Assembly: GCA_025454815.1 (NCBI GenBank)
Contig: JALONR010000002.1
Coordinates: 25,417 to 89,416, forward strand
DNA length: 64,000 nt
Reading direction: 5' to 3'
From: Bacteroidales bacterium
Lineage (GTDB): Bacteria; Bacteroidota; Bacteroidia; Bacteroidales; VadinHA17
In this document: piece by piece, positions 18,366 to 28,440 of the stretch
Numbering within the stretch: position 1 is the stretch's first letter
Layout: the number at the start of each line of letters is the position of its first letter
The notes under the pieces: model-generated
The model's input: the letters and a program-made list of their open reading frames with translations, nothing else
Told to the model about the DNA's origin: nothing
Databases searched by the model: none
Made by a program: the position numbers and the translations under genes

Positions 18366-19628
18366 TTACCGGTTAATAGTTGCTGACCTGTCCGGCCCTA
18401 CGGAAACGATGGTTATTGGTATACCTGTCTCCCTTTCAATATACGCTATATAGTCCTTCAGTTCAGGCGGCAGTTCGTCCCAGCTGCGGCAGCCGGTGAT
18501 GTCTGAATGCCATCCTTTGAAAGTCACATAGTTAAGCCCCTCAATTTCATAAAGGCAATAGGGCAGTTCAGTCTGCTCCCTGCCGCCTGTTGTATATGAC
18601 TTGCAAATCTTTATTTCACTGAAACCTGAAAGGACATCGGCCTTCATCATGAAGAGCCTGGTCACACCGTTGATCATGATGGCATACTTCAGTGCAGGCA
18701 GGTCAAGCCAGCCGCAGCGCCTTGGTCTGCCTGTGGTTGCGCCGTATTCGTTGCCACGGTCACGCATCATCTGGCCGTTGGCATCTTCAAGCTCGGTAGG
18801 AAAAGGTCCGCTGCCTACCCTGGTGCAGTAGGCCTTGAAGATACCGAATACCTCACCCGTGCGTCCGGGAGCCACACCCAGACCGGTACAAGCACCGGCA
18901 GCTACCGTGCTGGAAGAGGTGACAAAAGGATAGGTGCCGAAGTCTATATCAAGCATCGTGCCCTGGGCACCCTCAGCAAGAACACGCCTGCCATTGCGAA
19001 GTGCAGTTTCAATATAATAATCAGCATTTACAGTGGTGAACTGCTTCATGTATTCCACTGCCTCAAACCACTCATCTTCAAGATCCTTCATCTCGCCGCT
19101 GTACCCATAACCCTGCAGCAGCCTCATATGCTCGCTGACACGTGAATGGTAAAAATCCCTGAAATCCTTCCTGAAGAGGTCTCCGATTCTGATCCCGTTG
19201 CGGGATGCCTTATCAGTGTATGCCGGGCCTATGCCACGCAGGGTAGACCCGATCCTGGCATCACCCAGTGATGCCTCATGGGCTGCATCAAGCAGTTTGT
19301 GGGTGGGCATGATCAGATGAGCCTTGAGAGACAGAAGCAGCCTCTTACGAACTGTGGCCGTGCCGATCCCAAGACTCTCAACCTCATTCCGGAAAACAAC
19401 CGGGTCAACGACAAGCCCGTTGCCGATGACATTGATCTTATCCCCGTGAAAAATCCCTGAGGGAATCAGGTGAAGCACATGCTTCTCCCCATGGAACTCA
19501 ATTGTGTGGCCGGCATTGGGACCCCCCTGAAAGCGGGCAACTATATCATAATCAGGGGTCAGGACATCAACAATCTTTCCTTTACCCTCATCTCCCCACT
19601 GGAGCCCCAGCAAAATGTCAATATTCAT
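18366..19628 (-). CDS. purA: Adenylosuccinate synthase
   Basis: LLGLQWGDEGKGKIVDVL; GPNAGHTIEF; AEGAQGTMLDIDFGTYPFVTSS. Confidence 0.97.
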   Translation of the reverse strand: MNIDILLGLQWGDEGKGKIVDVLTPDYDIVARFQGGPNAGHTIEFHGEKHVLHLIPSGIFHGDKINVIGNGLVVDPVVFRNEVESLGIGTATVRKRLLLSLKAHLIMPTHKLLDAAHEASLGDARIGSTLRGIGPAYTDKASRNGIRIGDLFRKDFRDFYHSRVSEHMRLLQGYGYSGEMKDLEDEWFEAVEYMKQFTTVNADYYIETALRNGRRVLAEGAQGTMLDIDFGTYPFVTSSSTVAAGACTGLGVAPGRTGEVFGIFKAYCTRVGSGPFPTELEDANGQMMRDRGNEYGATTGRPRRCGWLDLPALKYAIMINGVTRLFMMKADVLSGFSEIKICKSYTTGGREQTELPYCLYEIEGLNYVTFKGWHSDITGCRSWDELPPELKDYIAYIERETGIPITIVSVGPDRSATINR

Positions 19629-19696
19629 TATTTCAACAGATCCTGATTAGACAAAACAGGTTCGAAGTTACAAAATAAAACGGCGCTGACGGCAGT

Positions 19697-20170
19697 TCAC
19701 TCTTCACCCTTTTCCTGGATACCGTAAACATAAAGCGCATAATGGTGCAAAACGAAGGAGTTCTCTTCACAGGCCCTTTTGATTATATCATTGATCCTCG
19801 GGTCACTAAACTCAATAACCCTGCCTGAAAGGGTGTCAATAAGATGGTCATGCTGCCCTGACCTGTACGTTTTTTCATACTGCGCCTGGTTGTGACCGAA
19901 CTTATGCCTTGTCACCAGCTTGCAGTCGAGCAGCAGGTCAATAGTATTGTAAAGGGTGGCACGTGATACCCGGTAATTCTTGTCCTTCATGTAGTTGAAG
20001 AGTGACTCAATGTCAAAATGTCCCTGTCTGGAATAGATCTCATCCAGTATTGCATACCTTTCAGGAGTCTTTCTAAGCGAGTTCCTGACAAGATATTCCG
20101 TGAAAACCTGTCTTACAACCGTCCTTGCTTCTTCGTTTGACATACCTGATATTTGTTTCACCTGATTCAC
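19697..20170 (-). CDS. Fur family transcriptional regulator
   Basis: Winged-helix Fur architecture LRKTPERYAILDEIYSRQGHFDIESLFNYMK...VSRATLYNTIDLLLDCKLV...HDHLIDTLSGRVIEFSD. Confidence 0.88.
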   Translation of the reverse strand: MNQVKQISGMSNEEARTVVRQVFTEYLVRNSLRKTPERYAILDEIYSRQGHFDIESLFNYMKDKNYRVSRATLYNTIDLLLDCKLVTRHKFGHNQAQYEKTYRSGQHDHLIDTLSGRVIEFSDPRINDIIKRACEENSFVLHHYALYVYGIQEKGEE

Positions 20171-20172
20171 CC

Positions 20173-22434
20173 CTATTCAACAAACTCCTCAATCCTCTTT
20201 ACACTGGCAATACCCTTCAGGTTTGACAGTTGCATTATCAGGTTGTTGAGATCACGGGTGTGATGCACATATAGGTCAATTGTTCCCTCAAAGATCCCGT
20301 CATAGACTGAGACGTTGACATTCCTTATATTTACATTAAGTTCCTTTGATATAATCGTAGTCACCTCGTTGAGGAGCCCGATGCGGTCTATGCCGTTTAT
20401 GCTGATACTGGCCAGGAAGGAGGCAAGCTTGTGTATAGTCCACCTCACCGGAATTATCCTGTTGCCTTCGCTTGACATCAGTTTTACGGCAACGGGACAT
20501 TTGGGTTTATGGACAATGATGGAGTTGGAATGATCAAGATACCCCACCACCTCATCACCCGGGATTGGCTGACAGCAACTGGCAATTACATAAGAGTTGC
20601 CGCTGTTGTCAACATTCTCGCGCAACAGGTAAGGCTGATCCTTGTTTATCGTTCCGGGCACAGGTGACTGCTCCTTCGTCTCAGGAGTCTTGCGTGTCAC
20701 GCCTCCTATTGCCAGCTTCCAGTATTTGCGAAGGCTTCCCTCCGGGGCCTTTTTAAGAACCTTGCGCAGGTCTTCAAGATTGATAAGGCCCAGCTCTATC
20801 CGTGAATATAGTTCATCCTTGTTGAGCAGCTCATAGTTTTCAAGGAGCTTCTTGATGATATCAGAATTCGGAAGTATGCCCATTTCACTGAGCTTCTGCT
20901 CAAGCATCTCCATCCCCTTCTGTATCCGGTCAGATGACTGGTCACGAAGTGCATCCTTGATTGCATTCCTGGCTTTGGCTGTGTGGGCATATTCAATCCA
21001 CTCCTTCCCGGGCCTGGCTATGTTGGAGGTTATGATCTCCACCTGGTCACCACTCTGAAGCGTGGCTGAAAGTGGTGAAAGCTTGTAGTTGATCTTGGCT
21101 CCGATGGCCTTGTTCCCGATGTCAGTATGAATCTCATATGCAAAGTCCAGCGCTGAAGCTCCCTTTGGCAGATTTACAAGCAGACCTTTCGGAGTGAAGA
21201 CCATGATCTCAGAGGAGAACAGACTCATCTTGAAATCATCAAGGAAAGTCAGCGGATCAGACATCGGGTTGGCAAGCATCTCCCTTATATGCTTGAGCCA
21301 CTTGTCGAGCTCGCTCTCTGACTGGGATGTGTCTCCCTTGTATTTCCAGTGTGCGGCAAAACCTCTCTCGGCAATGTCATCCATTCGCTGGCTCCGTATC
21401 TGCACCTCAACCCACCGCCCTTCAGGGCCCATAACTGTCAGGTGAAGTGCCTCGTAGCCGTTTGGCTTTGGCCGGCTGATCCAGTCACGAAGCCTGTCAG
21501 GCTTGGGAGTATAGATATCGGTAATCAGCGAATAAATCTGCCAGCACTGGGCCCTCTCACTCATCTCGGGGCCCGGTTCAAAGACTATCCTTACCGCCAG
21601 GAGATCATACACTTCCTCAAAAGGGACATTCTTTGACTGCATCTTTTTCCAGATGGAGTAAATCGACTTGAACCTCCCGGATATGTCAAAGATTATGTTG
21701 TTGTTGTTAAGCGCCTCAATAATAGGAAGACTGAACCTGTTGATAAGGGCCAGGTTCTTCTTTTCATCCATCTTGACCTTCCGGGCTATCTCATCATATA
21801 TGCGGGGATGCCTGAACTTGAAACTGAGATCCTCAAGTTCCGTCTTGATGGCGAATAATCCCAGGCGGTGAGCCAGAGGGGCATACAGATAAACCGTCTC
21901 CCCGGCAATCTTCATCCTCTTGTGCTCAGGCATGGAGTCAAGAGTTCGCATGTTGTGAAGCCTGTCTGCTATCTTTATGAGAATGACCCGGAAGTCATCA
22001 GACAGCGTCATGAGCATCTTGCGGAAGTTCTCTGCCTGAAGTGAATTGGTCTCCTTGTTATATGTGCCAGAGATTTTCGTCAGGCCGTCAATCAGGTTTG
22101 CAATCTTGGGCCCGAACTCCCTGGAGATTTCCTCAAGCGGGATACCGGTATCCTCCACCACATCATGCAGCAGTGCGGCGGCAACCGACTTGGCCCCGAG
22201 ACCTACCTCCTGATTGACTATCCTTGCAACGTTGATCGGATGAATGATGTACGGCTCACCTGAATTGCGGTACATGTCACGGTGAGCCTCATTGGCAAAC
22301 CTGAAAGCCTTGTCGATCAACTCCCTGTCACCAGGCTTGTCACACCTGAACAGGTTGTCTGTCAGCAGGCGGTATTCTGATTCAATGCGACTTATATCTT
22401 CAGTGGTGAATATCTTAGTTTTTGTCTTGACCAT
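20173..22434 (-). CDS. Bifunctional (p)ppGpp synthetase/hydrolase, RelA/SpoT family
   Basis: HD domain (ALLHDVVEDTG), synthetase (FKSIYSIWKKM, EVQIRSQRMDDIAERGFAAHWKYK), TGS and ACT domains. Confidence 0.95.
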   Translation of the reverse strand: MVKTKTKIFTTEDISRIESEYRLLTDNLFRCDKPGDRELIDKAFRFANEAHRDMYRNSGEPYIIHPINVARIVNQEVGLGAKSVAAALLHDVVEDTGIPLEEISREFGPKIANLIDGLTKISGTYNKETNSLQAENFRKMLMTLSDDFRVILIKIADRLHNMRTLDSMPEHKRMKIAGETVYLYAPLAHRLGLFAIKTELEDLSFKFRHPRIYDEIARKVKMDEKKNLALINRFSLPIIEALNNNNIIFDISGRFKSIYSIWKKMQSKNVPFEEVYDLLAVRIVFEPGPEMSERAQCWQIYSLITDIYTPKPDRLRDWISRPKPNGYEALHLTVMGPEGRWVEVQIRSQRMDDIAERGFAAHWKYKGDTSQSESELDKWLKHIREMLANPMSDPLTFLDDFKMSLFSSEIMVFTPKGLLVNLPKGASALDFAYEIHTDIGNKAIGAKINYKLSPLSATLQSGDQVEIITSNIARPGKEWIEYAHTAKARNAIKDALRDQSSDRIQKGMEMLEQKLSEMGILPNSDIIKKLLENYELLNKDELYSRIELGLINLEDLRKVLKKAPEGSLRKYWKLAIGGVTRKTPETKEQSPVPGTINKDQPYLLRENVDNSGNSYVIASCCQPIPGDEVVGYLDHSNSIIVHKPKCPVAVKLMSSEGNRIIPVRWTIHKLASFLASISINGIDRIGLLNEVTTIISKELNVNIRNVNVSVYDGIFEGTIDLYVHHTRDLNNLIMQLSNLKGIASVKRIEEFVE

Positions 22435-22495
22435 CAGTAATTACCTGCAAAGGAATGACAAAGATACAAAAAACGGGTCATTATTGATCGGGAAG

Positions 22496-23971
22496 TCATG
22501 GCAGGATTGTAACTGTTCCGTTCCTGTTTTCGGTCCTTCCGGAAGGTGTTGTCAGTTTCAGGCTCCAGAGGTATACCCCCGGCGGCATGGTGACCCCGTT
22601 GTGTCTGCCGTCCCATCCTTCGGCCGGGTCGGTTGTGCTGAAGAGGAGGACTCCTGTCCTTGACCAGATCCTGAAGTCATACCTGGAGGGCATAAACGTG
22701 AATTGCGGCATGAAAATGGCGTTCTCCCCTGGAATGGCCGGTGTGAATGCGTTGGGCATGAAAATATTCTCTGTGGCCTCTATCACTGCAGCAGAGGAGC
22801 GATGTGCAGGTGTTTCCTCCGGTGAAGAGGAGCCTTTTGCCGTAATATGGTAAACCACTGCCGCCGCGGTGACATCACCTGCGAACCCTTCATAGTCGTC
22901 TGACCAGGTTGTATCAGCAAAAGCGGCTGCCACCCCGCGAGGACCGTCACCCGTGTCACGCCATACTGAGAAGAATTCGCTTCCTGGCAATGAAGGCCTG
23001 TTCCAGCGGAGGTCTATACGGGTACCGTTAAGGAATATTGCAAGTACCATATTGCGTGCCGGTTCAGAGAGGGTGGAGGCAAGTCCGCAACTGTTTACGG
23101 CACTTACCCTGAAGAGATTTACTGTCGTGGTATCAGCCCCGGGAAGATTGAAAAAAACCTCTCCTGCTGTTCCTGCCGATGTTGCGGCTTCCTCCCAGGA
23201 GGATGCAGCAGTATTGTAACGGTAAAGCCTGAATGTATTCATTACGGTTGCCGGGTCATAACGGGTGTATACCCTCAGCCCGGCCCGGCTGACAGTAATT
23301 GCATCTATTTTCACCCATTCCGGGGCAACCTCGCTGCCGGTGGTAACACAGGCACTGTTGGAGGAGGCCAGGGGAGTCCCTTCTGATACGGCAGTGACGT
23401 GAAAGCAATACCCGGTCTCCGGTTCATAGCCTGTGAAAGTATAAGTTGTCTCTTCGTAAGGCAATGTTACTGCCGGCAGACTGCCTCCGGTTTCAGTAAG
23501 GATATTCAGCAGGTAACCGGTTGCAGGATGATTAGGATTTTCATAGCGGGTCCAGGTAACGGTTACAGCAGCAGTACAAATGTCATCTTCGGCAATAAGC
23601 CATACTGTGCTCAGGCTGTTGCTGAGAGGGCTGATGTTAAGCGAAGAGTCAACGGCTGCCACCACGTATGCAACACTCCGGTACCTTGCTGCCGATGCAG
23701 TGTGGGTATATTCTGTGATATAGGGTGATCTTACAGTGTCAATGGCGGTAGCTGTTCCTCCCGAAAAGGTATAGACAACGTAACTCCCCACATCGGGCGA
23801 AGGGGAGGGAAGCCACCTGATGATTGCGAAACCCGTAGCAGGATCAACTGAAACCATATCGAGAAGGGGGGAGAGGGGTTGAGTCTCATCCTGCCCGGCC
23901 ATGTGTCTTGCTGACAAACCTGAGATGAGAACGGTGATAAGAACCTTCAGTATGGTAAGCAACAGTTTCAT
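22496..23971 (-). CDS. Secreted fibronectin-III-like protein with T9SS type B (gliding motility-associated) C-terminal domain
   Basis: Signal peptide; Fn3-like repeats; C-terminus NIFMPNAFTPAIPGENAIFMPQF...WSRTGVLLFSTTDPAEGWDGRHNGVTMPPGVYLWSLKLTTPSGRT. Confidence 0.88.
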   Translation of the reverse strand: MKLLLTILKVLITVLISGLSARHMAGQDETQPLSPLLDMVSVDPATGFAIIRWLPSPSPDVGSYVVYTFSGGTATAIDTVRSPYITEYTHTASAARYRSVAYVVAAVDSSLNISPLSNSLSTVWLIAEDDICTAAVTVTWTRYENPNHPATGYLLNILTETGGSLPAVTLPYEETTYTFTGYEPETGYCFHVTAVSEGTPLASSNSACVTTGSEVAPEWVKIDAITVSRAGLRVYTRYDPATVMNTFRLYRYNTAASSWEEAATSAGTAGEVFFNLPGADTTTVNLFRVSAVNSCGLASTLSEPARNMVLAIFLNGTRIDLRWNRPSLPGSEFFSVWRDTGDGPRGVAAAFADTTWSDDYEGFAGDVTAAAVVYHITAKGSSSPEETPAHRSSAAVIEATENIFMPNAFTPAIPGENAIFMPQFTFMPSRYDFRIWSRTGVLLFSTTDPAEGWDGRHNGVTMPPGVYLWSLKLTTPSGRTENRNGTVTILP

Positions 23972-25254
23972 CGGCTACCGGCAATAATCTCATATGCATC
24001 ACGGGCGCTAAAATAGGTATTGAAGACCTCCTTCAGCCTGCGGGGTTCTATTGTCTTCACTGTCTCTGCATACCTGGTGAAATAATCATATCCGGCATTA
24101 TAGTCAACAACACCCCTTAAAGTGTCAGCCACTGCAAAGGGGCCGTCAAAGGCTCGGGCAACCTCACCCATTATGTGGTTCCTCACAAGGGTCATTTCCT
24201 CGTCGCTTACCTCTTCATGCTGAAGTTTAACTATCTCATTCCATATTTCACCCAGGGTCTCTTCACGGTAGGCATTGGCCACGTCAGTCATTATGGTTAT
24301 GTATCCTATGCTGCTGAAGGCTCCAGATACGGCCTGTATTCCGTATGTGTATCCCTTCTCTTCCCGTATCCTTCTCATAAGCCTTGAACCGAAGTAACCG
24401 CCCAGGATCATGGTGGCAACCTGCAGGGCAAGATAATCAGGATGATCACGTGTTATACCCTTCCAGCCCACTCTCACCGTGCTCTGAACGGAATCCGGCA
24501 CTTCAAGGAAAATCCGTCCGGGTCCGGCAGTGTCAAACGTCACGGAGGGGGGCATCCTTTTCTTTCCTGCTTCCTTACCCGTAAATGCAAAATGCTTTTC
24601 CAGAACCGGCAGCGCCTGTTCAGGATTCCTGCCGGCCACGGTGACATACATATTCCCGGTTACATAGTTCTTTTTGTGAAAATTCCGGAGGTCACCGGTA
24701 CTGAGGGTCTGGTAATCCTCTTCCCTGGTTATGCGCCCATAGGGATTCGATGCGCCGCAAAGAGCCTCGTAAAAAGCCTCCCTGGCTCTGACAGAGGTCT
24801 TTTGCCTGGATGTCTGAAAAGCCTGTAATCTTTTGTCTGTCAGCATCCTGAATTCGTTTTCAGGAAAAGACGGGGCGAAGAGGACCTCCTGTGTCAGGGC
24901 CATAACCTCGTCAAGTTTTCTGGCCAGTGTCACTGTGACAAGTCCTGCGGTTTCCTTGTCTGCGGAATGTGTCAGCGCAGCACCCGTACTGTCAATCAGG
25001 TCATTGAGTGTGACAGCGTCGAGCCGGAGTGTTCCCTCGGTGAGCATGGCACTTGTGGTTGAGGCTGCAAGATGCTGTTCCTCAAAAGCCTGCCCGGCCT
25101 GAAACACAAACTCAACTCTCAGAAGGTCAACGGTCCCTTTTCCCAGAAGGTATACCGGTACACCGCTGCCCAGCCGTACCGGCCCAGGGAATGAGGTATC
25201 CCCGGCCGATGGTGTGATAATTGAAGGAACTGCCTTTTGCTGTTTAATCTTCAT
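23968..25254 (-). CDS. M16 family peptidase-like protein (non-catalytic partner)
   Basis: M16 fold (MRRIREEKGYTYGIQAVSGAF), lacks the HxxEH motif; overlaps the neighbouring M16 gene by 4 bp. Confidence 0.87.
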   Translation of the reverse strand: MKIKQQKAVPSIITPSAGDTSFPGPVRLGSGVPVYLLGKGTVDLLRVEFVFQAGQAFEEQHLAASTTSAMLTEGTLRLDAVTLNDLIDSTGAALTHSADKETAGLVTVTLARKLDEVMALTQEVLFAPSFPENEFRMLTDKRLQAFQTSRQKTSVRAREAFYEALCGASNPYGRITREEDYQTLSTGDLRNFHKKNYVTGNMYVTVAGRNPEQALPVLEKHFAFTGKEAGKKRMPPSVTFDTAGPGRIFLEVPDSVQSTVRVGWKGITRDHPDYLALQVATMILGGYFGSRLMRRIREEKGYTYGIQAVSGAFSSIGYITIMTDVANAYREETLGEIWNEIVKLQHEEVSDEEMTLVRNHIMGEVARAFDGPFAVADTLRGVVDYNAGYDYFTRYAETVKTIEPRRLKEVFNTYFSARDAYEIIAGSR

Positions 25255-26492
25255 CGTTTCGACGGTAGGTAATAAATCACACTGCAGTTTTCAGGCCTGA
25301 AGGTTTTAGCTGATGCTGAGGTTATTTCCTCCATGGTAACACTCATGTACAGCTCATTCTCCCTGTTGATTGCACCGGCATCACCGGACAGTTCATGATA
25401 AGCAAGGCCGAAAGCTTTGTTGGAGGCGCTCATATATGACATCAGCCTGTGTGATTCATACCTGTTTCTGGCCTTCTCAAGCTCGGCAGGGGTAACATGC
25501 TCTGCCGACACTTCCTGCAGTTGATCCATAACCGCCGCCTCTGCTTTCCTTATGTCGGTACCGTTCCTGAGCCTGCCGCTGAAGATCACAAGGCCTGGGT
25601 CGGCCTCCCCGGTGAGGTAAATGTCTGCGTCGGTGAACAACTCCTTTTTCCTGACCAGGATTGACGGGAACCGTGCGGAGTCGCACCCGGCCAGAATATC
25701 AGTGAGCAGGTCCAGGATATAAAAGTCCCGGCTCTCCCTGGCGCCCATATGAAAAGCCATGATCAGATGTGGGGCCGGAACCTGTCTCTCAACCGTCATC
25801 TCCCGGCGTGAATCCTGTTCCGGTTCAGCAGGAAGGTTCCTTTTACTGACCTTTTCGCAAATAATGTCACCGAACCATTTTTCTGACAGCATGAAAACCT
25901 CATCCGGGTCAACATTGCCTGCCACACTGATAATCGCATTTGACGGTGTGTAGAACCTGTCGTAAAAACGTCTTGCAGAGACTGCATCAGCCTTTTCTAT
26001 ATGACTGATATCCATCCCTATGGCAGACCAGCGGTAAGGATGTACCCTGTATGCCAGGGGCCTGAGAAGGAGCTGTATGTCACCGTATGGCTGGTTGAGG
26101 TAGCGCTGCCTGAACTCTTCAGTGACAACGCTCTTCTGGTTGTTCACCCTCTCCTCCGCAAGGTCCAGACCTCTCATCCTGTCAGCTTCCAGCCATAGAG
26201 CAGTCTCGAGGTTGCCGGCCGGAAGCGTGATGTAGTAATTGGTCAGGTCATTGTTTGTGAATGCGTTGTTCTCGCCCCCGGCCATCATAACCGGAACGTC
26301 AAACAGAGGCACATTACTGGTACCCTCAAACATAAGGTGTTCAAAAAGATGCGCGAAACCGGTGGCTTCCGGGTCTTCATCCCTGGCCCCTGCATCATAC
26401 AGAATGTTGGTGGTTACCATCGGTGTGGCTGCGTCGCGGTGGACTATCACCCTCAGCCCGTTGGCCAGCCTGTGCCTTTCAAATCCGATCAT
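25251..26492 (-). CDS. M16 family zinc peptidase (catalytic)
   Basis: GFAHLFEHLMFEGTSNV contains HxxEH. Start likely at MIGFERHRLANGL (26492) rather than 26528. Confidence 0.9.
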   Translation of the reverse strand: MIGFERHRLANGLRVIVHRDAATPMVTTNILYDAGARDEDPEATGFAHLFEHLMFEGTSNVPLFDVPVMMAGGENNAFTNNDLTNYYITLPAGNLETALWLEADRMRGLDLAEERVNNQKSVVTEEFRQRYLNQPYGDIQLLLRPLAYRVHPYRWSAIGMDISHIEKADAVSARRFYDRFYTPSNAIISVAGNVDPDEVFMLSEKWFGDIICEKVSKRNLPAEPEQDSRREMTVERQVPAPHLIMAFHMGARESRDFYILDLLTDILAGCDSARFPSILVRKKELFTDADIYLTGEADPGLVIFSGRLRNGTDIRKAEAAVMDQLQEVSAEHVTPAELEKARNRYESHRLMSYMSASNKAFGLAYHELSGDAGAINRENELYMSVTMEEITSASAKTFRPENCSVIYYLPSKR

Positions 26493-26546
26493 GAATCTAA
26501 AATATCCCAAACTTACCAAAATAAACATCTGCTCCTCATTTTATTC

Positions 26547-26554
26547 TATATTTG
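26547..26554 (+). promoter_or_regulatory. Candidate Bacteroidetes-type -7 element (TATATTTG)
   Basis: Matches TAnnTTTG in the divergent region upstream of the CLC channel gene; no clear -33 box seen. Confidence 0.35.
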
Positions 26555-26589
26555 TATCTTGTCTATTATGTTCAATTTTTATCCTGGCA

Positions 26590-28362
26590 TTGAAAGTCCT
26601 GTATCATAGGCTGATAAGGCAGCTGAAAACTTTCTTCACCGAGCAGCAGACAATGATCTACATGCTCAGTTTTGTTGTCGGGCTGGTAAGCGCACTGGCT
26701 GCAGTGGTGATGAAAAATGCCATTCACTATACTCATGTCCTGTTCACACAGGGGGTGATGAAGGGTGCAGGAGGGGCGCTCTCCCTGGCATATCCGCTTT
26801 TCGGAATCTTTCTTACCGTGCTGGTATTGAAATACATTGTGCGTGACAACATTTCGCATGGCATCAGCAGGGTTCTCTATGCCATTTCCAGGCGCAAGAG
26901 TTTCATAAAGCCGCATAATAACTGGTCTTCCATTCTGACCAGCTCACTTACCATCGGGTTCGGGGGTTCAGTGGGGGCGGAAGCCCCGATAGTCCTCACC
27001 GGCGCATCGATCGGATCGAACATAGGCCGGTATTTCAAGCTCAATTACAAGTATGTGACACTGCTGCTTGGCTGCGGTGCTGCAGGAGCCATATCCGGGA
27101 TCTTCAAGGCTCCTATCGGAGGAATCCTCTTTACCCTGGAGGTTCTGATGCTTGACCTTACAATGTCATCCATAGTGCCTCTGCTAATCTCCTCGGTAAC
27201 GGCCGCCACCGTTGCCTATTTCTTCATGGGTGACAATGTTCTTTTCTCCTTCCAGGTGAAGCAGAGTTTCATGCTGGGCGAGCTGCCATATTACCTTATC
27301 CTTGGAGTCTTCTGCGGGTTGATGGGACTATACTTTACACGGGCAACAGTAGGAATTGAGAAGCTCTACACCAGGATCAGGAACAAATGGATACGCCTGG
27401 TGACAGGCGGCCTTGTTCTCGGTGCCCTGATCTACTTCTACCCGGCACTGTACGGAGAAGGGTATGATACCGTGATGTTGTTGCTTAACTCAGCGTCAGG
27501 CACTGCCCCGGGTAATCTGATGTTCGGGGAGCTGGCATCAGGCTTCTGGGCATTTGCAATCCTGATGGCCGGTCTCCTGATCCTGAAGGTTGTGGCAACC
27601 GCCTCCACCAACGGAGCCGGGGGCGTGGGAGGAATAGTTGCACCGGTCCTGTTTACCGGCGGGGTGGCAGGATATTTCTTCTCTTCTCTCTTAAACCATC
27701 TTTTCGGGCTTACACTCGTCGAAAGCAGTTTCACCCTTACCGCTATGGCGGGGGTATTCTCGGCAGTTCTCCAGGCTCCACTGACAGCCATTTTCCTTAT
27801 CGCTGAAATTACAGAGGGTTACGGACTGCTCATACCGCTCATCCTTACCTCAACTGTAGCCTTCATTACCCAGAAAACGTTCCAGAAGCACTCTATATAC
27901 AATGAACAGCTGGCCATCAGCGGTGAACTTATCACCCATGACAAGGACAAGGCTGTAATGACGCTGCTCGACTGGACAAAGGAGGTCGAAAAAGACCTGC
28001 TTACAGTTAACCCGGAGGGTAACCTCGGTGACCTCGTCAAACAGATTGCACGCTCTAACAGAAACATATTCCCCGTGGTGGATGAGTTCAACATCCTTGA
28101 AGGTGTGGTGCTGCTCGATGATGTCCGGGACAAGATGTTTAAACCGGAGCTTTACGATAAGCTTACCATCAGGGACCTGATGACCATCCCGCCATCATAT
28201 ATTGACCTGACCGAAAGGGGAGACGTCGTGCTTGATACCTTTGAAAGGACGGGTGCGTGGAACCTCCCGGTACTGGATAAGGGCCGCTATGTGGGGTTTA
28301 TCTCAAAGTCAAGGATCTTTTCTGCCTATCGTGAACTTCTCAGACAGTTCTCAGAGGAATAA
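26590..28362 (+). CDS. CLC-type chloride channel with CBS domains
   Basis: GFGGSVGAEAPIVLTGASIGSNIG; GIFKAPIGGILFTLEVL; C-terminal CBS pair. The upstream part of the track ORF is antisense to the M16 gene; TTG at 26590 is my estimated start, not certain. Confidence 0.88.
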   Translation: MKVLYHRLIRQLKTFFTEQQTMIYMLSFVVGLVSALAAVVMKNAIHYTHVLFTQGVMKGAGGALSLAYPLFGIFLTVLVLKYIVRDNISHGISRVLYAISRRKSFIKPHNNWSSILTSSLTIGFGGSVGAEAPIVLTGASIGSNIGRYFKLNYKYVTLLLGCGAAGAISGIFKAPIGGILFTLEVLMLDLTMSSIVPLLISSVTAATVAYFFMGDNVLFSFQVKQSFMLGELPYYLILGVFCGLMGLYFTRATVGIEKLYTRIRNKWIRLVTGGLVLGALIYFYPALYGEGYDTVMLLLNSASGTAPGNLMFGELASGFWAFAILMAGLLILKVVATASTNGAGGVGGIVAPVLFTGGVAGYFFSSLLNHLFGLTLVESSFTLTAMAGVFSAVLQAPLTAIFLIAEITEGYGLLIPLILTSTVAFITQKTFQKHSIYNEQLAISGELITHDKDKAVMTLLDWTKEVEKDLLTVNPEGNLGDLVKQIARSNRNIFPVVDEFNILEGVVLLDDVRDKMFKPELYDKLTIRDLMTIPPSYIDLTERGDVVLDTFERTGAWNLPVLDKGRYVGFISKSRIFSAYRELLRQFSEE

Positions 28363-28364
28363 TG

Positions 28365-28372
28365 TATATTTG
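28365..28372 (+). promoter_or_regulatory. Candidate Bacteroidetes-type -7 element (TATATTTG) upstream of glyA
   Basis: Sequence TATATTTG about 70 bp upstream of the glyA start; no clear -33 box. Confidence 0.35.
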
Positions 28373-28440
28373 CCGATAGACAACCCTCTTAAACCGGAAT
28401 CAGGTATCGGGTTAACATCAAACGAATTAAGATTGTTATT

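Noticed and set aside
26239-26589. N-terminal extension of the CLC channel ORF in the track
   Set aside because: This part is antisense to the M16 peptidase and lacks channel features; the true start lies downstream.
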